A DNA stretch of 11,635 bases, taken from positions 1 to 11,635 of the forward strand of contig JAJRVC010000093.1 of the NCBI GenBank assembly GCA_024277475.1. The letters run 5' to 3'. Position numbers and translations under genes: made by a program. Positions 1 to 7,491 of this stretch are shown here, piece by piece (positions within the stretch are counted from its first letter, which is position 1; the number at the start of each line of letters is the position of its first letter). Origin of the DNA: Deltaproteobacteria bacterium. GTDB taxonomy: Bacteria > Desulfobacterota > Desulfobacteria > Desulfobacterales > JAFDCJ01. The notes beneath the pieces are model-generated. The model made no database searches, was not told the DNA's origin, and saw only the letters and a program-made list of their open reading frames with translations.

Positions 1-247
1 AAGATTTGTTTATCTGGGGGGGCTGGATAAAATGCTCAAAGAGTTCATTGCGGATGAGTTGGAATCCAGAAAAATCATAGTTCCAAAGGAACAGGGGAGA
101 TTTAAAGGCTTAAATCCAGATAATATCTGCAATCGGGGTGCAAATAGAAAAGGGGTGCAGCTTGAAATCACCCGGGGATTGCGGGATGACTTAAAAAAAA
201 GACAATTAATTTCCGAGGCCGTCCGGGCTGCGCTGATTTCCTTTTAA
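1..247 (+). CDS. Poly-gamma-glutamate hydrolase family protein, C-terminal part (5' end outside window)
   Basis: The reading frame is already open at base 2 and runs without a stop to TAA at 245-247. This gives about 81 residues of the C-terminus, so the true start lies left of the window; the ATG at 32 is internal. The visible text reads like the end of the PghP/DUF867 (phage-type poly-gamma-glutamate hydrolase) family: a GGLD turn, a helix with the pattern LKEFIADEL, then the signature NICNRG followed by GVQLEITRGLR. Known members are zinc-dependent, carboxypeptidase-like enzymes that cut gamma-glutamyl polymers; the zinc-ligand region is not in the window. The assignment comes from remembered family motifs. 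The last 42 bp overlap the convergent protease gene. The frame being a real coding C-terminus is more certain than its substrate. Confidence 0.65.
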   Translation, partial: RFVYLGGLDKMLKEFIADELESRKIIVPKEQGRFKGLNPDNICNRGANRKGVQLEITRGLRDDLKKRQLISEAVRAALISF

Positions 248-2500
248 ATTATGCATAAACGCCAGATTCTTTTTGCTTCTTTCGACCATTTTGGTTTGAA
301 TCTCTTTTTTCCCCAACCCCATCAAGATTTTGTAAGCATTGTACTTGGTTTTGCAAAAATAAATATCAAACGGATCTTTTCTGTCGCTCATACGAAAAAT
401 TCGGATACCCGGGATTTCATCCTTTTGAATATATTCATTTTCCGTATTGACCAGCAGTGGTTCAATATCATATTTGTTCAGCCACGGTATGCAGGCCCCC
501 TCCATGCCCAGGTCCTGGTCCATAATCGATCGGATTTTTTCGGTCACACCGCCGACGGCCAGGATAATATCGCCGGTCAGTGAGCCGGTCACACCGTAAC
601 GCTGATTCACCGGTTGTTTGATGTAATCCGATACCAGCGCAATGTCCATGGCCACCGAAGCACTGTCTCCCTCCACGCCTCCGTGAGCCTGGATATATTC
701 CACATACATTTCATGCCCTACATAAGGGGCGCCGATATCTGCCAGCACTTTTTTTATGGAAGCCCTGACGTTTTGTGCAGCGGCCTTGGCAATATCGCCG
801 ATCTTGCCGGGCGCCACCACATTATCGGCGTTGCCCACATTAATTTGGCAATGAATCGGTAGTGGCTGACCGTACATCTGTCCACTTGATTTTGCTTGAA
901 TGACGGCAAGCCCGACCACATAACCGATGGAATTGGTCATGGAACTGATATATTTCTTTAGGTATTTTTTGTGTTCACTGATTTCTTTGGAAAGCCCCCC
1001 TTCCAGGCTCAAGTGTTCTTCCAGAGCCCGGCGGACATGCTGCGGTTCAACCAGCGGTGCATTATCCATGACAGCCTCAAACTCGGCCGATTTAATGATC
1101 CCGTTGATGGGCCGCAAGATGCTGCTTAATTTCCCGTCCGAGGCACGACAGCGCAGCTCCTTGGCAATTTCCAACACAGCAGCTTTTGAAAACTCGCGCA
1201 CGGTCAGCTTGAAATCCACCGGAAGCGCTCTGCCGTAAATATGCTCGCTTCTTTTCCTGACGCTTTCATAGCCCTCTTTTTCGACTATTTCTCCCCAGGT
1301 CTCTTTGAATTCCCCGGCCAGATTTTCTATCTCCTGTTTAACATACTGGGCGATCTGTTTGACGTTTTCGTCGGTCTCGGGCACTGCGCCTTCCATCTGG
1401 ATGATTTCGCCTTTATCTTCGATTCGGCTTAAAAAAGCGCCGTCGCCTTCTTCCTGCAAATACGCCAGGGTGTCATGGTTGCAGCACGCCACGATGATAT
1501 TGTCGGCCTTGAGGTGATTTTCGGATCGATCGGCCGCTCCACTGCCGGTGCTGCGGCCACCTTCGAGAACATACTGCTTGTTTTGCATAATCTCGAGCAG
1601 ATCCGCCATGTAACCGACTTTGACCAGGGTCTTTAGCTCATCAATATAAATGATCGGGGATTTCGCATGGGCACCCAGATAGGCTCGCTTGTGGGAAGGC
1701 GTCTGGAGATTTCCCGATTGATAGGGATCATGCCGAAATCCGCCTTTCATGTTTCTGGCACTCGGCTCGGAGATTCGGGCCATGAGATCTTTATCTTTGC
1801 GCGGATCGTATAAAACTTCAGGAACCATATCCTGCAGATATTTGACGTCGTTTTTAGTGCCGGTATTGGTCTCACGTTGAATTTTTTCCTGGACCCGATG
1901 GTTGTTTTCCTGCATGTACATGAAAATGGATCCCATGCCGGTCAGTCCGGCGGCAAGAAATGCCGGCGGGAAGAAAAAGCCACCGGCTGCACCCAGACAT
2001 GTGGCCAGGATCAAACCGATTTTAGCCTTTCTGGCCGATTGGATCTGGTCGGAAAGGCTGAATTCGTCCATGCTGCTGCGGGCGATTTCGATGGCTGAAT
2101 TGCAATCGCAAATAATCTTGTCCATCTTAGCGGGCTTTTCGTAGGCGACCCGGATATGGTTACGGTCTTTGCCCGGATAAGCCACGATGATATCCTGTGG
2201 CCGGAGATAATCACCAATGGATTTTGCCAGAACTTCTTTAAACATTTTTGCCAGCATGGATTTCCCGGTGCCGGGCCGCCCCACCATGAGAATGTGTCCT
2301 TTGTTCTGTGCAATTTTTCTGATGGCCCTTTTGGCACGGTCCTGAAAAATAACGCAGTCGATGGGATCGTCGGGCAGCTTAATTTGTGATGTATCGGAAA
2401 ACCCGCCGAGACGTTTTTCCAAAGTCACGGGATAATCGAGCAACTCCTTAATCCACCGGAAATCATTTTCTTTATAATCACTATTCATTGCTATGCCCAT
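206..2500 (-). CDS. LonB-type (archaeal-like) membrane-associated ATP-dependent Lon protease
   Basis: The protein has 764 residues. It carries an AAA+ Walker A motif GRPGTGKS (74-81) and a Walker B IIYIDE (283-288), with the LonB-like run RHDPYQSG just before it. A sensor-1-like segment NIIVACCN lies at 334-341. A hydrophobic, Gly/Ala-rich stretch at about 160-196, between Walker A and B, could form one or two membrane segments; this is the hallmark of LonB rather than soluble LonA. The C-terminal S16 peptidase domain has the dyad Ser613 in GDSAS and Lys655 in GGVTEK. There is no LonA N-terminal substrate domain. The predicted role is membrane-bound degradation of misfolded or regulatory proteins, driven by ATP. 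The start overlaps the upstream gene by 20 bp; a second ATG at 2488 (overlap 8 bp) is equally possible. Both suggest translational coupling. The 3' end overlaps the convergent hydrolase gene. Confidence 0.9.
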   Translation of the reverse strand: MGIAMNSDYKENDFRWIKELLDYPVTLEKRLGGFSDTSQIKLPDDPIDCVIFQDRAKRAIRKIAQNKGHILMVGRPGTGKSMLAKMFKEVLAKSIGDYLRPQDIIVAYPGKDRNHIRVAYEKPAKMDKIICDCNSAIEIARSSMDEFSLSDQIQSARKAKIGLILATCLGAAGGFFFPPAFLAAGLTGMGSIFMYMQENNHRVQEKIQRETNTGTKNDVKYLQDMVPEVLYDPRKDKDLMARISEPSARNMKGGFRHDPYQSGNLQTPSHKRAYLGAHAKSPIIYIDELKTLVKVGYMADLLEIMQNKQYVLEGGRSTGSGAADRSENHLKADNIIVACCNHDTLAYLQEEGDGAFLSRIEDKGEIIQMEGAVPETDENVKQIAQYVKQEIENLAGEFKETWGEIVEKEGYESVRKRSEHIYGRALPVDFKLTVREFSKAAVLEIAKELRCRASDGKLSSILRPINGIIKSAEFEAVMDNAPLVEPQHVRRALEEHLSLEGGLSKEISEHKKYLKKYISSMTNSIGYVVGLAVIQAKSSGQMYGQPLPIHCQINVGNADNVVAPGKIGDIAKAAAQNVRASIKKVLADIGAPYVGHEMYVEYIQAHGGVEGDSASVAMDIALVSDYIKQPVNQRYGVTGSLTGDIILAVGGVTEKIRSIMDQDLGMEGACIPWLNKYDIEPLLVNTENEYIQKDEIPGIRIFRMSDRKDPFDIYFCKTKYNAYKILMGLGKKEIQTKMVERSKKNLAFMHNLKGNQRSPDGLGN

Positions 2501-3674
2501 TGATGGAATCCAGCAGATAATACCTGCCCGTATCCGTGATAAACGCTTTCTTCAGCAGAGCAGAATACACCTGCGGTAGATTTTTCCGCAACGGCTCCAG
2601 CGCTCTAAAATCATGCAAAACAGAAATGTGTGTATACATCCGATCTTCCTCGCCCTCTTCCGGAAGAACATAGTTCAGTGATACGCCCACCTGCAGGTAG
2701 TTCAAGATCGGCTTAATCAGGTTCCTTTGACTCAGCCCCACATCGAGAGTTTTAAATACGTTCTGGTATATGGCTGGAAGTGCTGTTTTGGCATAATCGA
2801 TTTCCAGCTTTTTATTAAAAAACAATTTGATCGGAGTTGCCTGCCCTTTAACACAACGACTAAATGCTTTGCTTATACTGGGACTTGCCCTCAATGATTG
2901 CTCAAGCAGTTGCATGTTTTTGATGAGATTATAATCGCTCAAATAAAAATCAATTTTATTATCATCCGTCAGAACACATGCCGCTGGACCGCCGTCCTTG
3001 TTGTAAGAAATAAGCCGGTGTGATCTTTCAGTTGTATAAGACTCAAAATCATACCCTCTCAGCTCATACAAACCATCGGCAATATAGGCTCTGTTTAGGA
3101 TGACACCGACGTCTTTGGAAAAAGAGTTTGCAAGGTATTTGATTTTTTCCTCAATGCTGCCCTTTAATTTCAAATAGGAATAATTTCCGCCGACATCTTC
3201 GCAGATTCCAATAATTTCAATTATTTTATGCGGTTCCAGCAAGGCCAGTTTTTTCGGAACGGAATCGTAAGGTCTAAGCAAGCCATAAAATTGATTTAAA
3301 TGTTCCTCAAGGTCGGGATCTTTCATGGGAGGTATTCGCAATTTATAAGGCGAAACAATCAATTCCGGCGATATCAGCAAACCATTTTTCCGATGCCTTG
3401 AGCCTTTAGACAGAATTTTACGAAACGATTTCCCGATCTTTTTTAGAACACCCTGTTTGTAATGGATTTCACCGCCGATCAGCCTTTTTTTAATCTCAAT
3501 TGAATGCGGATTCAGCAGATAGTAGCCGATATCTGAAATTTCATATTCCTTGTAAGGCCCGGCCGCATTACCGTCAATCACTCCTTTGAGGTCGTCATCC
3601 GAATGCCGCCCTTTGGAAATAATCCATATCCTACTGTTATCATGTGATATATTGCTATCCTTAGTTGACAACAC
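2481..3674 (-). CDS. Hypothetical protein, first gene of the LonB-type protease operon
   Basis: I do not recognise the family. The protein is about 397 residues, with no signal peptide or clear membrane helix, so it is probably cytoplasmic. It has a lysine/arginine-rich patch around residues 79-97, a tyrosine-rich middle (about 195-250) and an acidic EEGEED run near 340-345. The frame opens with TTG (3677), GTG (3674) and TTG (3671) in a row. The sequence AAAGGA upstream gives a spacing of about 6 nt to the GTG, so I choose GTG at 3674. The TAG stop lies inside the start of the protease gene, so the two are almost certainly co-transcribed and perhaps translationally coupled. That context allows a role as substrate, adaptor or regulator of the protease, but nothing in the sequence proves it. 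The gene looks more AT-rich than the protease gene. Confidence 0.8.
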   Translation of the reverse strand: MLSTKDSNISHDNSRIWIISKGRHSDDDLKGVIDGNAAGPYKEYEISDIGYYLLNPHSIEIKKRLIGGEIHYKQGVLKKIGKSFRKILSKGSRHRKNGLLISPELIVSPYKLRIPPMKDPDLEEHLNQFYGLLRPYDSVPKKLALLEPHKIIEIIGICEDVGGNYSYLKLKGSIEEKIKYLANSFSKDVGVILNRAYIADGLYELRGYDFESYTTERSHRLISYNKDGGPAACVLTDDNKIDFYLSDYNLIKNMQLLEQSLRASPSISKAFSRCVKGQATPIKLFFNKKLEIDYAKTALPAIYQNVFKTLDVGLSQRNLIKPILNYLQVGVSLNYVLPEEGEEDRMYTHISVLHDFRALEPLRKNLPQVYSALLKKAFITDTGRYYLLDSINGHSNE

Positions 3675-4013
3675 CAAATTTCCTTTATGACAGTTTATAT
3701 TACCCTAACTGATCAGTTCCAGGTTCTGAACCGCTCAACCTCGGTTTAAATACCCAGACGCTATACCATTACACCCTATATCGGTAATTTTACTACATTC
3801 TTGAAAAAGAAGCAGCAATTATCCTATAAAAATTTCACCCGGTAAATTCAAATTGAAAATAAGGTCAGAAATATGTTACGATAGAACCCGTAAAGTGCTA
3901 TAAAAATAGTTTTTTTTGGACATGATTGGGCGTGTTGAAGTCTTCCCGGAGCATAGGTGCCTGGTTTCAGCAATTAAAAAAATTTAACCTTTTTCTGAAA
4001 AATTTAACTAAAA
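3675..4013. other. AT-rich divergent intergenic region
   Basis: These 339 bp separate the leftward unknown-protein/protease operon from the rightward DUF1015 gene, so they should hold promoters for both. I see no convincing gene. There is a perfect 12-bp palindrome AACTGATCAGTT at 3707-3718, close upstream of the leftward operon, and on the minus strand a possible -10 box TAATAT (3696-3701). On the plus strand there is a weak sigma70-like pair at 3853-3882. A tRNA-like stretch on the minus strand around 3720-3780 does not fold as a tRNA. Confidence 0.6.
3853..3882 (+). promoter_or_regulatory. Possible sigma70-type promoter for the DUF1015 gene
   Basis: TTGAAA (3853-3858) and TACGAT (3877-3882) are separated by 18 bp. 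The -35 box is good and the -10 box matches four of six positions. It would leave a leader of about 125 nt before the ATG at 4014. This is consensus matching only; in AT-rich DNA such pairs also arise by chance. Confidence 0.3.
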
Positions 4014-5276
4014 ATGGCGGAAATCATCCCTTTCAGGGCTTGGAGATACAATCAGGAGCTGTCAAAAAACATCAGTGAATTGACCTCACCGCTTTTCGAT
4101 GTGGCCACGGAGAAACAGAAGTCAGTCCTTTACGAAAATCCCTACAACAGTATCCACCTGTCGATTCCCTCCGGGGCTCGACCTGCGGAAAATGCCGGCA
4201 AGTTCCTGAAAAAATGGAAGGAATGCCGCTGTATCCAGAAAGATACCGACCCCGCAATCTACGTATATTACCAGTATTTCAGGATGGCTGGAGATTCCAA
4301 ACAACATTGCCGAAAGGGATTCATCTGTAAAATAAGAATTTATAACTGGCAAGAAAAGATCATTTTAAGGCATGAAAGCACCCTGCCCAAATCAGTCCAT
4401 GAACAGATTGAATTGCTGGCTGCAACCCGCTTGAATGTGAGCCCCACCCACGGCCTTTATACTGATGAAACCTTTGAACTCGAAAAACACATGGATGAAA
4501 GCATACGCCACCCTATCTGCGAAGTGGAAGACTACCAGGGCATACGCGATGTGTTGAGTGTCATTCGTGACAAGCGGATCATCGATCACTTTGTGAACCT
4601 GATGGATGAAAAACAAGTGATTCTGGCTGACGGTCATCACCGCTATGCCGGATCGCTTGGTTACATGCAGCAACAGAGAGCCGCCAACGCAGCTCACACC
4701 GGAAAAGAACGGTATAATTATCATTTAATGTGGCTGACCAATACCGAGTCCCGGGATCTCAAGATTTTACCGACCCATCGCCTTATCAAAGACCTGGCTG
4801 ATTTTGACGAAGGCACCATTTTAGAAAGGCTTGACAAATATTTCATTGTCAAGCCGGTACCCAATCCGGACCATATGACCGAAATCATTACCGGAAAAAA
4901 ATGGACTTTCGGACTCATCTTCCGGGAAAATGCCTTTCAAGTGCACTTAAAGCCCGATGTCCATGGCACCCTCAAATGGAATTTTCCGCCTGAAATCAAA
5001 TCCCTGGATCTGACGGTACTGCACTTTTTTATTGTTCAGGAAATCCTGGGGATAAAAGGCCAAGATCAAAACAGCTCGGAATGTATCGAATATGAAAGAA
5101 GTTTCGGCGCCTGCTTGACCAAGGTAGTCAAGGGCGATGTGCAATTGGCGCTGATTACCAATGATGTTTCAATTGACGATGTAAAAACCGTGTGCAGCAG
5201 CGGTTACACCCTGCCTCAAAAATCCACCCATTTTTGGCCCAAAGTAATTTGCGGATTTGTTTTCAGTTCTCTCTAA
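4014..5276 (+). CDS. DUF1015 family protein
   Basis: The protein has 420 residues, near the usual family length. The N-terminus MAEIIPFRAWRYN and the following SPLFDV fit the family opening, which supports the ATG at 4014. Other hallmarks are a central ADGHHRY (205-211), PTHR (253-256) and a C-terminal YTLPQKST (398-405) followed by FWPK. It has no signal peptide or membrane segment, so it is probably cytosolic. The biochemical function of DUF1015 is not established as far as I know; members are often noted near serine-biosynthesis genes, but none is seen here. The gene stands alone: divergent from the protease operon and convergent with the methyltransferase. No Shine-Dalgarno sequence is visible; the ATG is preceded by an A/T-only stretch, which suggests a start with an unstructured leader. 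Confidence 0.9.
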   Translation: MAEIIPFRAWRYNQELSKNISELTSPLFDVATEKQKSVLYENPYNSIHLSIPSGARPAENAGKFLKKWKECRCIQKDTDPAIYVYYQYFRMAGDSKQHCRKGFICKIRIYNWQEKIILRHESTLPKSVHEQIELLAATRLNVSPTHGLYTDETFELEKHMDESIRHPICEVEDYQGIRDVLSVIRDKRIIDHFVNLMDEKQVILADGHHRYAGSLGYMQQQRAANAAHTGKERYNYHLMWLTNTESRDLKILPTHRLIKDLADFDEGTILERLDKYFIVKPVPNPDHMTEIITGKKWTFGLIFRENAFQVHLKPDVHGTLKWNFPPEIKSLDLTVLHFFIVQEILGIKGQDQNSSECIEYERSFGACLTKVVKGDVQLALITNDVSIDDVKTVCSSGYTLPQKSTHFWPKVICGFVFSSL

Positions 5277-5290
5277 CGAACGCAGCCTCC

Positions 5291-5358
5291 GGCCTATCCG
5301 AGCTGTAGGCTCTATGAGGGCTCTACGAGCCGGAAGCCATAGAGCCTACAATATGGCC
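5291..5358. repeat. Nested inverted repeat / REP-like palindromic element
   Basis: The arms TGTAGGCTCTATG (5304-5316) and CATAGAGCCTACA (5338-5350) are a perfect 13-bp inverted repeat. Inside lies a small hairpin, GGCTC-TAC-GAGCC (5319-5331). Outside, GGCC words at 5291-5294 and 5355-5358 extend the pairing imperfectly. It sits between two convergent genes and could act as a two-way transcription barrier or mRNA-stabilising hairpin, but has no T-tract typical of an intrinsic terminator. Its base composition is more GC-rich than the DNA around it, as for dispersed intergenic repeat elements. Confidence 0.7.
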
Positions 5359-5420
5359 TACGCCCCGGCGGGAGAACGCTGAGAAAGAAAATTTAAAATT
5401 ATCTCTGCGGTGAGATACTT
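5359..5420. repeat. Possible remnant of a dispersed intergenic repeat
   Basis: Next to the palindrome is a segment containing GGGAGAACGCTGAG, an AT-only core, then ATCTC-TGCGGT-GAGAT (5401-5416), a perfect 5-bp stem with a 6-nt loop. The mix of words such as CTCTGCGGTGAGA and GAACGCTGAG resembles repeat families scattered between genes in many deltaproteobacteria. That is from memory and unverified. There is no ORF in it. Confidence 0.3.
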
Positions 5421-5485
5421 CTTGGAATGGCATCGGATTTTATGAAGGTTTAATATGAGCGAATCGGAAACCCGGCTGAATTTCC

Positions 5486-6136
5486 TTAACCTTTCAGGGT
5501 CATTCGGAAAAGATAAATATTGACTTCCTCGTTGTCGGATCGCAAAATTTTTTTTTGCACCCTGATGTTAAACCTGTTTTCCAATTCTTTATAGAAATCC
5601 ATGCTGGATTTTCTCATTTCCCCGGCCAGAATGACTTCGCCGGCGGGTTTTAGACAGGTTTTAAGCAGTTTCACCAGAGGTTGGCAATCTTCCTTCCGAT
5701 AGGTCACCTCGGACGCGACTATATAGTCGAATCGACCTGGCGACTGCGGACAATTCCAGTCCAAGTCAACGATGGGCAGCCGAGGGCACCCATTGATAAG
5801 GGCATTGGCACGGGCAAACTGGAGGGCATCATAGTCGTGTTCGGACATCGTAATACGATGACCAAAAGCGGTGGCGGCGATGCTTACCAACCCGACCCCG
5901 GCACCGAGCTCCAGGAACTGTTTTTTCGCACCCACCGGCATTCCGGCAAGATAGTCGGCCAGGACCCAAGAAGCCTGCCAGACTTTGGCCCACAAGGGAA
6001 ATTCATGGAAAACATCATGAGCGTTGATAAATCCGTCCAGAGATTTCGGTCGCAGTAGTTGGAATTTGCGACCGTTCACCACCACTTCGGTGGTTTCGGT
6101 TTCGTACTTTTTATAAAACGATTCCATTGAAAACAT
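5486..6136 (-). CDS. Class I SAM-dependent methyltransferase (METTL21 / protein-lysine methyltransferase-like)
   Basis: The protein has 216 residues with a Rossmann-type methyltransferase fold. Motif I is ELGAGVG (76-82). The acidic end of strand 2 is probably SEHD (98-101). LDW lies at about 125-127, and the motif IV region FDYIVASEVTY (136-146) resembles the D-x-x-Y-type motif of the Methyltransf_16/METTL21 group, which methylates lysines in proteins. A tryptophan-containing segment (LWAKVWQASWVLADYL, about 48-63) before motif I also fits that group. The target cannot be told from sequence. The ATG at 6136 is supported by AGGG on the minus strand, 7 nt upstream. There is no signal peptide. 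The gene stands alone, convergent with the DUF1015 gene and divergent from trxB. Confidence 0.8.
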   Translation of the reverse strand: MFSMESFYKKYETETTEVVVNGRKFQLLRPKSLDGFINAHDVFHEFPLWAKVWQASWVLADYLAGMPVGAKKQFLELGAGVGLVSIAATAFGHRITMSEHDYDALQFARANALINGCPRLPIVDLDWNCPQSPGRFDYIVASEVTYRKEDCQPLVKLLKTCLKPAGEVILAGEMRKSSMDFYKELENRFNIRVQKKILRSDNEEVNIYLFRMTLKG

Positions 6137-6318
6137 TTGTGTACCCTATGGCTTTCGGCAAAATGGAACGAAGAATCACTAACCGGCCCTTGGTATCCGA
6201 CACAATCTCAACTGAGTTTTTATCCTGGGTACTACAAAGACGCTTTTATTTCAATGTCCAATCTAAAAAAGCCGGCTCAATTGCACAGATCAAAAATATT
6301 CGAACTTATTTTCGTCTG

Positions 6319-6335
6319 TAAGGTTGTCTACCTTA
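6319..6335. promoter_or_regulatory. Dyad overlapping the trxB -35 box, possible operator
   Basis: TAAGGT-TGTCT-ACCTTA is a perfect 6-bp inverted repeat with a 5-nt spacer. It covers the predicted -35 hexamer TTGTCT (6324-6329), so a bound protein would block RNA polymerase. The regulator is unknown. A dyad of this size can also occur by chance. Confidence 0.35.
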
Positions 6336-6352
6336 ATTTCGGTAATTATATT
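6324..6352 (+). promoter_or_regulatory. Predicted sigma70-type promoter of trxB
   Basis: TTGTCT (6324-6329) and TATATT (6347-6352) have the ideal 17-bp spacing. The expected start of transcription is near 6359, giving a leader of roughly 29 nt before the trxB ATG. Surrounding DNA is AT-rich. Confidence 0.5.
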
Positions 6353-6374
6353 AAAATATCTTATTTGCTAATAA

Positions 6375-6381
6375 AAGGAGG
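6375..6381 (+). promoter_or_regulatory. Strong ribosome binding site of trxB
   Basis: AAGGAGG lies 6 nt upstream of the ATG at 6388. It fixes the start there rather than at the second in-frame ATG five codons later, and points to efficient translation. Confidence 0.85.
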
Positions 6382-6387
6382 CAACGT

Positions 6388-7368
6388 ATGTCGGAAGCTG
6401 AAATGTATGACTTAATTATTGTTGGGGGCGGTCCTGGTGGTCTGTCAGCCGGCATTTACGCAATGCGCGCGGCTTTAAAAACAATTCTCATTGAAATGGG
6501 TGCACCCGGCGGCCAGGTGAACAACTCCGATTCGGTGGAAAACTGGCCTGGGGATGAGCATATCGGCGGTGCTGAATTGGCCATGAAATTTTCACTGCAC
6601 GCCCAGTCCTACGGTCTCGAAATTCGCTCGAACGAAGTGGTGGGATTAGAACCGGGTCTGGATTTTCACACGGTTCAATTCTCCGACGGCAGTGAGCTGC
6701 GGTCCCACGCGATCATTCTGGCAACAGGCGGAAATCCACGCAAACTTGGTATCCCCGGGGAAGAAGAATTGTATGGCAAAGGAGTCTCTTACTGCGCGGT
6801 ATGTGACGGATTTTTCTTTCGCGATAAAACCGTCGTGGTGATCGGCGGTGGAGACACCGCGGCCGAAGAGTCCCTCTACCTGGCCAAACTGGCAAAACAG
6901 GTTTATATCGTCCACAGACGGGATGCTTTGAGGGCGGGTGCGTTGTTGCAGCAGCGAGTCAAGACCGAGTGTAATATTGAGATTCTCTGGAATTCAGTGC
7001 CCACCGCCATTAAAGCCGATGACAGCGGCGTCCGGGCGGTGGATCTTGAAGACACCCAGACCGGTGCCCGACGCGAGCTTGCCGCCGACGGTGTTTTTAT
7101 TTTCATCGGATTTGATCCCAACAACAAGCTGGTTCCAGCCGGCACAAACATGAACGCCAACGGGTACGTGGTCACTGATACCAAGTGCGAAACCAATTTC
7201 CCCGGTATTTACGTTATTGGCGATCTGCGGCAAAAATATGCCCGGCAAATTGTTTTATCTGCAGCCGACGGCTGCACGGCTGCTCTGGCAGCGGCCCATT
7301 ATGTCGAGACCCGCAAAGCTTCCGAGACCTGTGAATTACCCACGGAACTGCAGGACGTGGCATCCTAA
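6388..7368 (+). CDS. trxB: Thioredoxin reductase (NADPH/FAD, CxxC type)
   Basis: The protein has 326 residues and the two-domain flavoprotein layout of bacterial TrxB. The FAD-binding GGGPGG is at 13-18, with GAPGGQV at 38-44. The redox-active CAVC (136-139) is followed by DG. The NADPH-binding GGGDTAAE is at 153-160, and HRR (176-178) is the usual mark for NADPH over NADH. The C-terminal FAD motif is GD at 278-279, followed by the usual RQ-x-V/I-x-x-AADG block (286-295). It reduces oxidised thioredoxin in the cytosol using NADPH. The C-terminus has about 20 extra residues after the last helix. No thioredoxin gene is next to it. A small Cys-rich protein gene follows on the same strand after 123 bp. 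An alternative such as a ferredoxin- or F420-dependent relative is less likely because the HRR motif is present. Confidence 0.93.
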   Translation: MSEAEMYDLIIVGGGPGGLSAGIYAMRAALKTILIEMGAPGGQVNNSDSVENWPGDEHIGGAELAMKFSLHAQSYGLEIRSNEVVGLEPGLDFHTVQFSDGSELRSHAIILATGGNPRKLGIPGEEELYGKGVSYCAVCDGFFFRDKTVVVIGGGDTAAEESLYLAKLAKQVYIVHRRDALRAGALLQQRVKTECNIEILWNSVPTAIKADDSGVRAVDLEDTQTGARRELAADGVFIFIGFDPNNKLVPAGTNMNANGYVVTDTKCETNFPGIYVIGDLRQKYARQIVLSAADGCTAALAAAHYVETRKASETCELPTELQDVAS

Positions 7369-7411
7369 CAGATGCTTGAGAGCCTCAGGCAAGCCGAAAT
7401 TGGTATAACCA

Positions 7412-7456
7412 CCGGTATTGTTGATTAGGCTATAGCATCATGACAAAGAATACCGG
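7412..7456. repeat. 8-bp inverted repeat between trxB and the Cys-rich gene
   Basis: CCGGTATT (7412-7419) and AATACCGG (7449-7456) are exact inverted copies around a 29-nt loop. A shorter hairpin, GCTTG...CAAGC (7374-7394), precedes it. Neither has a T-tract. They could attenuate or stabilise a trxB read-through mRNA, or be chance. Confidence 0.35.
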
Positions 7457-7480
7457 CGACGGGCCTGAGCCAACGGCGAT

Positions 7481-7485
7481 GGAGG
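7481..7485 (+). promoter_or_regulatory. Ribosome binding site of the Cys-rich small protein gene
   Basis: GGAGG is placed 6 nt before the ATG at 7492. This canonical site is the main reason to accept so short an ORF as a gene. Confidence 0.75.
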
Positions 7486-7491
7486 ACGAGT

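Noticed and set aside
3720..3782. tRNA-like wording on the minus strand (TAATGGTATAGC ... GGTTCAGAACC)
   Set aside because: The T-arm, anticodon stem and acceptor stem do not pair when laid on the cloverleaf, and no discriminator or CCA end is present.
5457..5525. 22-codon ORF beginning ATGAGCGAATCG with AAGG upstream
   Set aside because: It is very short and runs into the end of the methyltransferase gene on the other strand; a chance match is more likely.
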